A stretch of DNA of 16,457 nt from Mailhella sp. (lineage in GTDB: Bacteria; Desulfobacterota; Desulfovibrionia; Desulfovibrionales; Desulfovibrionaceae), in contig JAFQPD010000095.1 in the NCBI GenBank assembly GCA_017411945.1, forward strand, positions 1-16,457, given 5' to 3'. Under the pieces are notes generated by a model, which ran no database searches, was not told where the DNA came from, and saw nothing but the letters and a program-made list of their open reading frames with translations. The position numbers and the translations under genes were made by a program. Shown in pieces: positions 1 to 5,906 of the stretch (positions are counted from its first letter, which is position 1; each line of letters opens with the position of its first letter).

Positions 1-38
1 CACGCGAAGATGGGATGATGGATAAAGAAACGGGCCAT
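1..38 (-). CDS. RND efflux pump inner-membrane permease, N-terminal 12 codons only
   Basis: Partial gene running off the left edge. On the minus strand an ATG at 38-36 opens a frame reading MARFFIHHPIFA, then the first two bases of what would be a Trp codon. This matches the characteristic start of AcrB/MexB-type RND permeases (MARFFI-x-RPIFAW), the proton-driven inner-membrane component of tripartite drug exporters. An AAGG-type ribosome site lies inside the end of the adaptor gene, whose stop (43-41) is 2 bp upstream, so the two are probably translationally linked. The order outer-membrane factor, adaptor, permease is consistent with this. Only 12 residues are visible, so the substrate class (drug-type HAE1 versus metal-type) rests on that short match and the neighbours. 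Confidence 0.75.
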   Translation of the reverse strand, partial: MARFFIHHPIFA

Positions 39-40
39 TC

Positions 41-1234
41 TTACTTACCTTCAAAAGCCTTCTTGGCTTCCTCGTGGGAAATTTCCTGCACGGGGGCGCC
101 GGCGCGCACGTTGTTCACGCCGTTGAGAATGATCTTTTCGCCTATCTTGAGCCCATCGGTCACATACCAGTCGTTGCCGATGGCGTGGCTCACCTTGATG
201 AAGCGGCGTTCGGCCTTGCCGTCCTTGCCGATGAGGTAGACGTAGGTGGAACCCTTGGCGTCGCGGAGCACGGCCTTCTGAGGTGCGAGTATGCCGGCAG
301 GGTCTTCACCGAGGATGACGCGGGTGCGCACGAAGAGGCCGGGCAGGAGCTGGCGGTCGGGGTTGGGGAACTCGGCGCGGAGAAGGATGGTGTTGGTGCT
401 CTCGTTCACGTCCACGCCGGTGAAGTTCAGGTGGCCGACGGCGGGGTAGACGGAGCCGTCATGCATGGTGAGGGTGGCCTTGATGCGGGAAGGGTTGATG
501 TCCTTCACCTTGCCGTGCTTGCCGAGCTGCTTCTGCAGGGAGTACAGGTCGTCGGAAGACTGGGAAAGCTCCACATAGATGGGGTCGGTCTGATGGATGG
601 TGGCCAATGCCTGGGGCTGGCCCACGGAGAGCAGTGCGCCCACGGTGACGGAGCTCTTGGTGATGAAGCCGCTGATGGGGGCCTTCACTTCGGAACGGTC
701 GAGGTTGATCTCAGCGGAGCGCACAGCGGCCTTGCCGGCCTTGACGGCGGCCTCGGCCTGCTTGAGGGCGGCCTTCGCGTCGTCGTAGTCCTGCTGGCTC
801 ACAGACTTGGACTTGAACATGCTGGAAATGCGCTGTTCGCGGAGCTTGGTCACGGCGAGGTTGGCCTCGGCGCTGGCGAGCTGGGCGCGGGCGCTGTCGA
901 GCGCGGCGCGGTAGATGTCGGGCTCGATGCGGTAGAGCACGTCGCCTGCCTTCACATAGGAGCCTTCGGTGAAGCAGCGTTCGCGCAGGATGCCGTTCAC
1001 TTCGGGGCGCACCTCGGCCCAGCGGTAGGAGGTGGTGCGGCCGGTGAGCTCGCGTTCGATGTCCACTCGGTGAGGAGTCAGTTCCACGGTAGTCACGCGA
1101 ACAACGCGGTTCATCATGGCAGCGGCAGGGTTGGCGGCATCTTTTTTGCCGAACAGGCCGCTGATCTGATCACAGCCGCCAAGAAGGAGGGGAAGCGTCA
1201 GAAGCAGGGGCGCAAGCATGGGAAGTCTGGCCAT
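41..1234 (-). CDS. RND efflux periplasmic adaptor (AcrA/MexA family, HlyD-like membrane fusion protein)
   Basis: The 397-residue protein bridges an inner-membrane RND permease and an outer-membrane channel. It begins with a lipoprotein signal peptide whose lipobox (LLGGC) puts the lipidated Cys at residue 21. Two half-motifs of the biotinyl-lipoyl domain (about residues 72-105 and 181-215, the second with KAPISGFI) flank an Ala/Gln/Lys-rich helical hairpin at about 106-180. The beta-barrel and membrane-proximal domains follow. Length is normal for AcrA/MexA. The start is supported by AAGGAG 8 bases upstream of the ATG at 1234. It lies 42 bp after the outer-membrane factor gene and 2 bp before the permease start, so all three look like one operon. 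The substrate cannot be read from the sequence. Confidence 0.93.
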   Translation of the reverse strand: MARLPMLAPLLLTLPLLLGGCDQISGLFGKKDAANPAAAMMNRVVRVTTVELTPHRVDIERELTGRTTSYRWAEVRPEVNGILRERCFTEGSYVKAGDVLYRIEPDIYRAALDSARAQLASAEANLAVTKLREQRISSMFKSKSVSQQDYDDAKAALKQAEAAVKAGKAAVRSAEINLDRSEVKAPISGFITKSSVTVGALLSVGQPQALATIHQTDPIYVELSQSSDDLYSLQKQLGKHGKVKDINPSRIKATLTMHDGSVYPAVGHLNFTGVDVNESTNTILLRAEFPNPDRQLLPGLFVRTRVILGEDPAGILAPQKAVLRDAKGSTYVYLIGKDGKAERRFIKVSHAIGNDWYVTDGLKIGEKIILNGVNNVRAGAPVQEISHEEAKKAFEGK

Positions 1235-1276
1235 TATAGAAACTCCTTGGAAACCAGAGAAAGAAGGGTATCTGGG

Positions 1277-2689
1277 TTATTCCTGCCAGCCGCCGCCAAG
1301 GGCGAGGCAGACTTTGGCGATGCTGGCGAGGTGCTGGGCATGGGCGGCGGCAAGGGCCTGCTGGGCGCTGAAGAGGTTGCTTTCGGTCGTCAGCAGCTCC
1401 AGGTAGGAGGCGAAGCCGTTGTCGTAGCGGGTGCGGGCATGGCTGAGGGCGGAGTCGAGGTATTCCACCTGCTTGCCTAGGGCCTTGACCGAATTGGCGT
1501 ATTCCAGCTGGGAAACGAGGGCGTCGCGCACGTCCTTGAAGGCGTTCAGGACAGTGAGTTCGTAGGTGGCTATGGCGGCCTTCTTTTCTGCTTCAACCAT
1601 GGTGACGCCGCGCTTGATGGTCCAGAAGTTCAGCGGCAGGCTCACTCCGCCGGAAAGGGCGGCATAGTGGTTGGAACTGCGCAGAAGCTCGTTCAGCTCT
1701 ATGCTGGAAGAGCCGAGCAGGCCGGTGAGCGAGAAGGAGGGGAAGAAGGCGGCGCGGGCCACGCCGATATCGTAGTTGGCGGCCATGAGATTGGCTTCGG
1801 CCTGGCGGATGTCGGGGCGTTTTTCAAGGATGTCGGAGGGGATGCCGGAAGGCAGGGCCGGCGTGCTGGCCAGAGAGGCCATGAGGGAGCCAGGGGCCTT
1901 TATCTTCGCGCCGGAGAGGATCTCGGCGGGGGAGCGGCCGAGGAGCGTGGCAAGGGAGGTGGCGGCGGCGTTCTTGGCGATGCGGGCCGAGGCAAGGGCG
2001 TTGCGGGCCGTTTCCACGTTGGCCTTGATGCTCAGGATGTCGAGGTCGCTTATCTGGCCGTTGTCGAAGCGGTTCTGGTAAATCTTAAGGGAGTCTTCGC
2101 GGTTCTTCAGGACGGACTGGGCCAGCTCTTCCTGCCATGTATAGGCGGAAAGCCAGAAGTAGGACTCCACAGTGCCTGCGGCCACGGTGAGGATGACGTT
2201 GTCGCGTGCGGCTTCGGTAGCCACGAAGTCCATGCGGGCGGATTCTGCGGCGTTCCAGTAGCGGCCCCAGAAGTCGAGGGTCCAGCTGGCGGCAAGGGCT
2301 CCGGAGAAGGAATTGGCGAAACGCTGCTGGCCCTGCTTGCTGTAGACGACGCCGGATTCATGGCGAGTGCCGGTACGGCTGCCGTCGGCAGAAGCCGCGG
2401 CTGTGGGGAGCAGTGCGTCGCGGGCCACGCCGAAGCCAGCCTGGGCCTGTTCCACGCGGGCCATGGCCTGGGCGATGTTCTTGTTGCTGGCAAGAGCTTC
2501 TTCGACGAGAGCGTTCAGCGTAGGATCGTTGAAGCGTTCCCACCATTTGCTCTGCAGGGCCTGCGACTGGGAGGCTTCCCACGTTTGGGGCATTTCCATC
2601 TCAGGGCGTTTGTATTCAGGGGCGAAACTGCAGCCGGCACTCATAGCCAGAATAAGGGCCGGAGCGATGTAGGACAGGATGCTGCGCAT
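1277..2689 (-). CDS. RND efflux outer-membrane factor lipoprotein (NodT/OprM/CusC family)
   Basis: The 470-residue outer-membrane channel subunit is the exit duct of the tripartite pump. It has a lipoprotein signal peptide with lipobox MSAGC (Cys 20), then the FAPEYKRPEMEMPQTW stretch typical of the NodT/OprM group. The WWERFNDPTLNALVEEAL segment and two internally related halves rich in Ala/Gln/Asn helices (outer membrane efflux protein repeats) follow. PALPSGIPSDILEKRPDIRQAE is the usual family signature near residue 280-300. AGGAG stands 7 bases before the ATG at 2689. It is first in the operon, directly upstream of the adaptor, and its 5' leader contains a perfect 12-bp dyad (2703-2731). 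It is divergent from the LysR-type gene. Confidence 0.93.
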   Translation of the reverse strand: MRSILSYIAPALILAMSAGCSFAPEYKRPEMEMPQTWEASQSQALQSKWWERFNDPTLNALVEEALASNKNIAQAMARVEQAQAGFGVARDALLPTAAASADGSRTGTRHESGVVYSKQGQQRFANSFSGALAASWTLDFWGRYWNAAESARMDFVATEAARDNVILTVAAGTVESYFWLSAYTWQEELAQSVLKNREDSLKIYQNRFDNGQISDLDILSIKANVETARNALASARIAKNAAATSLATLLGRSPAEILSGAKIKAPGSLMASLASTPALPSGIPSDILEKRPDIRQAEANLMAANYDIGVARAAFFPSFSLTGLLGSSSIELNELLRSSNHYAALSGGVSLPLNFWTIKRGVTMVEAEKKAAIATYELTVLNAFKDVRDALVSQLEYANSVKALGKQVEYLDSALSHARTRYDNGFASYLELLTTESNLFSAQQALAAAHAQHLASIAKVCLALGGGWQE

Positions 2690-2702
2690 GCGTAAACTCC
2701 TG

Positions 2703-2731
2703 TACCCCTCCTGACGGCATCAGGAGGGGTA
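2703..2731. promoter_or_regulatory. Perfect 12-bp inverted repeat in the leader of the efflux operon
   Basis: TACCCCTCCTGA (2703-2714), spacer CGGCA (2715-2719), then the exact reverse complement (2720-2731). It sits just upstream of the ribosome site of the outer-membrane factor gene. Neither side has a T-tract, so it does not look like an intrinsic terminator. It could be an operator or an mRNA hairpin that affects translation of the efflux operon. The arms themselves carry AGGAGG, so the folded RNA could compete with the real ribosome site. Structure seen directly; role inferred. Confidence 0.55.
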
Positions 2732-2831
2732 AGGCAAAAGGTTTCGTAACTCCGTGTGATATATGGAAAGAGCCTTTTCTTCCTGCGGGATTCTGCCCGG
2801 CGGGGACAATGCTCCAATCATCTCACCAGAG

Positions 2832-2860
2832 TGGACATACCGCATATTTCCTGTTATAAA
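2832..2860 (+). promoter_or_regulatory. Predicted sigma70-type promoter of the LysR-type gene
   Basis: TGGACA (2832-2837), a 17-base spacer and TATAAA (2855-2860) give five of six consensus positions in each box. Transcription would begin near 2867, leaving a leader of about 40 bases that contains the ribosome site AAGGAG at 2895-2900. I could not identify a convincing opposing promoter for the efflux operon in the same intergenic region. Confidence 0.6.
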
Positions 2861-2908
2861 AAATGAGAAACCATCAAAAAAATGATAGGTGCAAAAGGAG
2901 TCCTGCGC

Positions 2909-3817
2909 ATGAACTGGACCATAGAACAGCTTCGCGCCTTCGTTGCCGCGGCGGAAAAAGGCTCGTTTTCTGCGGCCGCCCGCTCGCTTGGCAGAGCGCA
3001 GTCCGTAGTGAGCACACACATCGCCGTACTTGAAGACATACTCGGCGTAGAGCTTTTCGACAGGAGCTCACGTTCCCCCGTGCTCACCGAAGCAGGGCGC
3101 GATCTCCTCCCGGAAGCCAACGCCGTACTGCGCCAGAGCCACCGCTTCGATTCCTGCGCCATGGCCCAGTTCAAGGGCGAGGCTGTGAAGCTGAACATCG
3201 CCATCGGGCACAGCGTTTCGTTCCAGAGCATCTCCGAGACTATCGCTGCTCTCGCGAACCGTTTTCCCTTCGTTTCCGGATCGGTTCATATCGAATCGCG
3301 CGATGACGTGTGGAAGCATGTTCAGGACGGAGAGGCCCAGATAGGCATAGTCATGGGGGAACTGCCCGAACTGAAGAACAGCTGCGAGATGCTCTGCCTC
3401 GGCCAGATCCGCTACTGCATAGTCGCTTCGCGCAATTCCCCCCTTGCCGCGATGAGTTCTGTTTCCGATCAGGACCTCGCACAGTATACGCAGATAGTCT
3501 TCAACAGGAGCGTGGAGCAGAGCCGCATACTTTCCTCCCAATGCTGGGAGGTTAACGACGTGTTCATGGCCATGTACTGGGCTTCGATGGGCATAGGCTG
3601 GACGGCCGTTCCGCAGGGCCTTGCCCGCCGCATACAGCAGGAAGGCACCATGAAAGACCTGGCCATCCTTAATCTTGAGCTTCTGGACCTTACGGCGGCC
3701 AACATCTATCTTGTATGGAACGTGAGCTTCCCCCGGCGCGACGTGCTCGCCGTCTTTCGTGACGACCTCAAGGAGCGGTATCGGCGTCTTCTGGCTGCGG
3801 GGGATAATTTTTATTGA
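2909..3817 (+). CDS. LysR-type transcriptional regulator
   Basis: This protein of 302 residues, a typical LTTR length, has an N-terminal winged helix-turn-helix: MNWTIEQLRAFVAAAEKGSF, then SAAARSLGRAQSVVSTHI, with the family's FDRSSRSPVLTEAG wing at about residues 50-65. A C-terminal effector-binding domain covers about residues 85-295. The start at 2909 is chosen because AAGGAG (2895-2900) lies 8 bases upstream; an earlier in-frame ATG at 2882 lacks such a site and adds nine non-conserved residues. It is divergent from the RND operon, the arrangement in which LTTRs usually control their neighbour and themselves. Effector unknown. A terminator follows at 3867. Confidence 0.93.
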   Translation: MNWTIEQLRAFVAAAEKGSFSAAARSLGRAQSVVSTHIAVLEDILGVELFDRSSRSPVLTEAGRDLLPEANAVLRQSHRFDSCAMAQFKGEAVKLNIAIGHSVSFQSISETIAALANRFPFVSGSVHIESRDDVWKHVQDGEAQIGIVMGELPELKNSCEMLCLGQIRYCIVASRNSPLAAMSSVSDQDLAQYTQIVFNRSVEQSRILSSQCWEVNDVFMAMYWASMGIGWTAVPQGLARRIQQEGTMKDLAILNLELLDLTAANIYLVWNVSFPRRDVLAVFRDDLKERYRRLLAAGDNFY

Positions 3818-3866
3818 GCCATGCCGTTGAGGGCGTTAGATGCCAGCGGCTTGGCCGTTCTTATTG

Positions 3867-3895
3867 AAGCCTGCGTTTTTGCAGGCTTTTTTTTT
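3867..3895 (+). terminator. Intrinsic terminator after the LysR-type gene
   Basis: AAGCCTGC (3867-3874), loop GTTTTT, GCAGGCTT (3881-3888), with an unbroken T-run to 3895. The perfect 8-bp stem and strong T-tract are on the plus strand, 49 bases after the LysR-type stop. Confidence 0.85.
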
Positions 3896-3960
3896 GGCTT
3901 GATTTTACCGTGTTGAAAAATATAATAAATATAATAAAAATATCATTTATAAATATAACT

Positions 3961-3987
3961 TTGAGATATTATATGGTTTTCTATAAT
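3961..3987 (+). promoter_or_regulatory. Candidate promoter of the first CII-like gene in an AT-rich leader
   Basis: The 3896-4020 stretch is strikingly AT-rich compared with the surrounding genes. It contains a consensus TATAAT (3982-3987) preceded by TTGAGA (3961-3966) at a short 15-base spacing. The TATAAT is the right arm of an ATTATA/TATAAT dyad (3968-3973 and 3982-3987). The short spacing and the AT-rich background lower confidence. Confidence 0.4.
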
Positions 3988-4022
3988 TTGAAAAAGAATT
4001 ATTGGAAAGTGAGGTTCATGTG

Positions 4023-4265
4023 ATGGTAGACGAATTTTCTTTGCTTATCCGGGATGTTGTGATGGCAGACCCTGCCTGTCTGCATAAAGTGGCACGGAAC
4101 GCTGGAAAAAAGTGCTCCACGCTTATTCGGGAAGCAAACCCGTATGATAGCGGCGCCAAAATGGGAGTCGATACGCTGCTGAAAGTTATGGAGTCCAGCG
4201 GGGATGTCCGCCCACTGGCCTACATGGCCCGGAAGATGGGGCTGGAGCTGAGGAAGCAGGCTTGA
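4023..4265 (+). CDS. Phage-CII-like (CP76-type) small DNA-binding regulator, copy A
   Basis: The predicted protein has 80 residues. A helix-turn-helix-like N-terminal half (about residues 18-36, ending CSTLIREANPYD) is followed by GAKMGVDTLLKVMESSGDVRPLAYMARKMG. This is the pattern I associate with the phage regulatory CII/CP76 family found in Desulfovibrio-type genomes and prophages. The ATG at 4023 is preferred because AGTGAGG lies 8 bases upstream; an in-frame TTG at 4002 and GTG at 4020 are alternatives. Hand alignment with copy B (5085-5435) gives about 38 identities in 80 positions. It is convergent with the NlpC/P60 gene, with only 6 bp between the stops. A role in transcription control is inferred from the family; no target is known. 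Confidence 0.75.
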   Translation: MVDEFSLLIRDVVMADPACLHKVARNAGKKCSTLIREANPYDSGAKMGVDTLLKVMESSGDVRPLAYMARKMGLELRKQA

Positions 4266-4271
4266 CGGAGT

Positions 4272-4778
4272 TCAGGGCAGAACGACGCGGCGGCCCGTGA
4301 CGTAGTGCTCCTTCCAGTATTCTTTCAGCAGGGAATCGATGCGGACCCGTGTGTTCGGTCTGGGGCTGTGCACGAAACGCCCCTGTCCGAGATAGATGCC
4401 CGTATGGTAGCCTGTCCATGAGGTCTTGAAGACGACGATGTCGCCAGGGCGCAGGGCAGAACTTTTTACCTTCTGGCCGATTTTCATCTGTTCGTGTGCC
4501 GTGCGGGGCACGCTTACGCCGTTCTGCGCGCAGGCCCAGTACACGAGGCCGGAGCAGTCGAAGCCGTTCCGTGGCGAGATGCCTCCCTTGAGGTAGGGCT
4601 TGCCCAGCTGACTGCGCGCCGAGGCGGCTATGGCGGTGCCGGCATTCGACGTGGGGTAGGCGTAGTGTGAACTCGTGTGGCTTTTTCCGCAGGCCGAAAG
4701 AAGCATGACGAGAGGAAGGCACAGGAAGAGGTGCAGGATGGGGCGAAGCAGGGGGGAAGGATGACGTTGCCTTTTCAT
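4272..4778 (-). CDS. NlpC/P60-family cell-wall peptidase, lipoprotein
   Basis: This predicted cysteine peptidase cleaves within murein stem peptides. With the start at 4778 it has 168 residues. A basic n-region (MKRQRH) and hydrophobic core end in lipobox LLSAC (Cys 30), so it is likely a lipid-anchored envelope protein. The NlpC/P60 domain fills about residues 46-165. Catalytic Cys 75 is in NGFDCSGLVYW, the His is at 125 in GYHTGIYLG, and a third polar residue (His 137) is in GRFVHSPRP. An upstream in-frame ATG at 4802 would add 8 residues. Neither start has a clear ribosome site; 4778 gives the better signal peptide and leaves room for a leader after a TATAAT at 4823-4818. It lies between two CII-like paralogues on the other strand. 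Confidence 0.88.
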   Translation of the reverse strand: MKRQRHPSPLLRPILHLFLCLPLVMLLSACGKSHTSSHYAYPTSNAGTAIAASARSQLGKPYLKGGISPRNGFDCSGLVYWACAQNGVSVPRTAHEQMKIGQKVKSSALRPGDIVVFKTSWTGYHTGIYLGQGRFVHSPRPNTRVRIDSLLKEYWKEHYVTGRRVVLP

Positions 4779-4861
4779 GGAAGGAACATATCCGTTTCTC
4801 ATGGAAAAGAACAGACCATTATAGTTTGGAATGCAAGATGGGGATGTGCAGCTGCAACTTT

Positions 4862-4885
4862 TGATATTGGCATATCATATATGAT
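4862..4885. promoter_or_regulatory. Overlapping ATATCA/TGATAT dyads between the NlpC/P60 gene and CII-like copy B
   Basis: TGATAT (4862-4867), spacer TGGC, ATATCA (4872-4877), overlapping the perfect palindrome ATCATATATGAT (4874-4885). This amounts to three half-sites in alternating orientation, as at many repressor operators. ATATC/GATAT elements also occur before copy A (3940-3945 and 3965-3969). The sequence pattern is seen; an operator function is inferred, and chance in AT-rich DNA is possible. Confidence 0.35.
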
Positions 4886-4967
4886 GTAACTTTTCTTTGT
4901 GAGCTGTGCGAAGATTTTCGCTTCTTTATTGTAATATGTGCAACGTATTATTTTTTTTACGATTTTC

Positions 4968-5024
4968 TTGACTCGATATTTCGAAAGTGCAATATACTGG
5001 AATCAAGTGTTCTGCACTTTTCGA
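4968..5024 (+). promoter_or_regulatory. Candidate promoter with flanking inverted repeat, upstream of CII-like copy B
   Basis: TTGACT (4968-4973) and TATACT (4993-4998) are separated by 19 bases. An 8-bp perfect inverted repeat, AAAGTGCA (4984-4991) and TGCACTTT (5013-5020), brackets the -10 box. A further TCG/CGA extends each arm with a one-base offset. A protein binding both arms would cover the promoter, which would suit autoregulation. The repeat could instead fold as RNA in the leader of about 80 bases. The spacing is longer than ideal. Confidence 0.45.
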
Positions 5025-5071
5025 TTGAAAGCAGTGGATTATTTTGGCGAGATTTTTGCTTTCATCAATGC

Positions 5072-5078
5072 AAGGAGG
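5072..5078 (+). promoter_or_regulatory. Ribosome binding site fixing the start of CII-like copy B
   Basis: AAGGAGG, 6 bases before the ATG at 5085, is a near-perfect anti-SD match. It rules out the in-frame start at 4938, which would translate AT-rich leader sequence through the predicted promoter. Confidence 0.8.
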
Positions 5079-5084
5079 CCATTT

Positions 5085-5435
5085 ATGGTGTCTGAACTTT
5101 CCAGCCTTATTCACAACCTTGTTCTGGACAATCCCGTCCCTGCCAAAGATCTGGCCAAGGCTATCGGCAAGCCGTATTCCACGCTCCTGCGCGAGGTCAA
5201 TCCGTATGATGCCGGAGCCAAACTCGGTGCTGAGACTCTGCTTCAGATCATGATGCAGACCGGAGATGCCAAGCCGCTGGAATATATGGCGGGCAAGCTC
5301 GGCTATACGCTGGTGGCAAGCAGGGGCGACGTTCCTCAGGTGACTCCCGGCGCGTTTCAGGCTTCGGGCGCCGCTCCTTCCGTGTCGCCTGCGTTCGAGG
5401 AAAAAGGTTCTGCGGAAAAAGCCGCTATGGCCTGA
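5085..5435 (+). CDS. Phage-CII-like (CP76-type) DNA-binding regulator, copy B
   Basis: This 116-residue protein's first 80 residues align without gaps to copy A (about 38 identities). The shared signature is STL-x-REVNPYDAGAKLGAETLLQIM, then GDAKPLEYMAGKLGY. An HTH-like segment (AKDLAKAIGKPYSTLLRE) lies at about residues 20-37. The C-terminal tail, about 35 residues rich in Ala, Ser, Pro and Glu, is absent from copy A and looks disordered. The family is known from temperate-phage lysogeny regulators and is also found as free-standing chromosomal genes; no other phage gene is visible here. A long hairpin follows at 5468. The target is unknown; autoregulation through the upstream dyad is inference. 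Confidence 0.78.
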   Translation: MVSELSSLIHNLVLDNPVPAKDLAKAIGKPYSTLLREVNPYDAGAKLGAETLLQIMMQTGDAKPLEYMAGKLGYTLVASRGDVPQVTPGAFQASGAAPSVSPAFEEKGSAEKAAMA

Positions 5436-5467
5436 TCTGCGCTTCGGGCAGGCGGAGCAGATGGGAT

Positions 5468-5506
5468 AAGAAAGGCGAGAGCGGGGCTTCCGCTTTCGCT
5501 TTTCTT
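5468..5506 (+). terminator. Long-stem terminator-like hairpin after CII-like copy B
   Basis: Arms 5468-5484 and 5490-5506 pair over 17 positions, with two G-U wobbles as RNA, around the loop GGCTT. The 3' side ends TTTTCTT, so the upper GC stem plus pyrimidine tail can act as a plus-strand terminator 33 bases after the copy B stop. The A-rich 5' base makes the element nearly symmetrical. Confidence 0.6.
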
Positions 5507-5527
5507 GCGCCATAGCGGAAGGAGCTG

Positions 5528-5565
5528 AAAAAAAGAAAGGGCGCAAACTTGCGTTTGCGCCCTTT
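5528..5565 (-). terminator. Intrinsic terminator of the SRP RNA gene
   Basis: Read on minus: AAAGGGCGCAAAC, loop GCAA, GTTTGCGCCCTTT, then CTTTTTTT. The perfect 13-bp stem (arms 5553-5565 and 5536-5548) has a T-tract at 5534-5528, immediately after the SRP RNA 3' end. Confidence 0.9.
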
Positions 5566-5566
5566 A

Positions 5567-5651
5567 GGGAACCGAACACCCGATAGCAACCGTTACCGCT
5601 GCTTCCTTTCAGACCTGACGGGGTTGGCGGCGCGACCGCCGTTCGGTTCCC
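5567..5651 (-). ncRNA. ffs: Small signal recognition particle RNA (4.5S RNA)
   Basis: About 85 nt. The ends pair perfectly: GGGAACCGAAC at the 5' side (5651-5641) with GTTCGGTTCCC at the 3' side (5577-5567). The apex has the conserved domain IV, GTCAGGTC followed by a GAAA tetraloop and GGAAGCAGC. The asymmetric and symmetric loops are those bound by the Ffh M domain. The loop is closed by a U-G pair instead of the C-G of E. coli (GGAA loop). It is the bacterial small form without an Alu domain. It is on the same strand as, and 48 bp downstream of, tRNA-Leu, with a hairpin between. Confidence 0.95.
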
Positions 5652-5653
5652 GG

Positions 5654-5686
5654 AGAAAAAGAGCTTCGATATCGCTACCGAAGCTC
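5654..5686 (-). terminator. Hairpin with short T-tract between tRNA-Leu and SRP RNA
   Basis: Read on minus: GAGCTTCG, loop GTAGCGATAT, CGAAGCTC, then TTTTTCT. The 8-bp perfect stem and five Ts look like a terminator for tRNA-Leu. No promoter is evident between it and the SRP RNA, so it may be leaky or act as a processing element. Confidence 0.6.
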
Positions 5687-5699
5687 ATTCTTTCATAAC

Positions 5700-5784
5700 T
5701 GGTGCCCAGGGGGAGACTCGAACTCCCACGCCATTCAGCGCTACCACCTCAAGATAGTGTGTCTACCAATTCCACCACCTGGGC
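5700..5784 (-). tRNA. tRNA-Leu (anticodon GAG)
   Basis: 85 nt including an encoded CCA. The acceptor stem is GCCCAGG (5784-5778) with CCTGGGC (5710-5704), then A and CCA (5702-5700). The D-arm has TGGTGGAATTGGTAGACAC. The anticodon stem CTATC/GGTAG encloses TTGAGGT, giving anticodon GAG, which reads CTC and CTT leucine codons. A long class II variable arm precedes the T-loop GTTCGAGTC. The layout closely follows E. coli tRNA-Leu(GAG). Confidence 0.96.
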
Positions 5785-5795
5785 ACAGGTGTTCT

Positions 5796-5822
5796 TCTAT
5801 AGAAAAGCCCTCGCTTTTGCAA
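5796..5822 (-). promoter_or_regulatory. Candidate promoter of tRNA-Leu
   Basis: On minus, TTGCAA (5822-5817) and TATAGA (5801-5796) with a 15-base spacer, ending 11 bases before the tRNA 5' end. The position is right for a stable-RNA promoter but the spacing is short. Confidence 0.4.
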
Positions 5823-5906
5823 GCATTTTTTGAGGGTTTTTTGATATTTTTCTCAACTTGGTGAAAATATTGGAACTATTTTCCCGTGTGATGGCTGAAG
5901 GCTGCA

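Noticed and set aside
74..1480. 468-codon plus-strand open frame opposite the efflux adaptor and outer-membrane factor genes
   Set aside because: It is the antisense of two clearly recognisable genes; its Gly/Ala/His/Val-rich composition is the usual shadow of GC-rich codon bias, and it has no family resemblance.
4908..4921. Short hairpin GCGAA-GATT-TTCGC before a T-rich stretch
   Set aside because: A 5-bp stem is too weak to call a terminator, and no plus-strand gene ends nearby.
4938..5084. 49-codon N-terminal extension of CII-like copy B
   Set aside because: It would translate the AT-rich leader and the predicted promoter. AAGGAGG sits before the ATG at 5085, where similarity to copy A begins.
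3818..5527. Prophage remnant in the CII-like region
   Set aside because: No integrase, structural, lysis or attachment-site repeats are visible. CII-like proteins also occur as free-standing chromosomal genes, so a prophage call is not supported.
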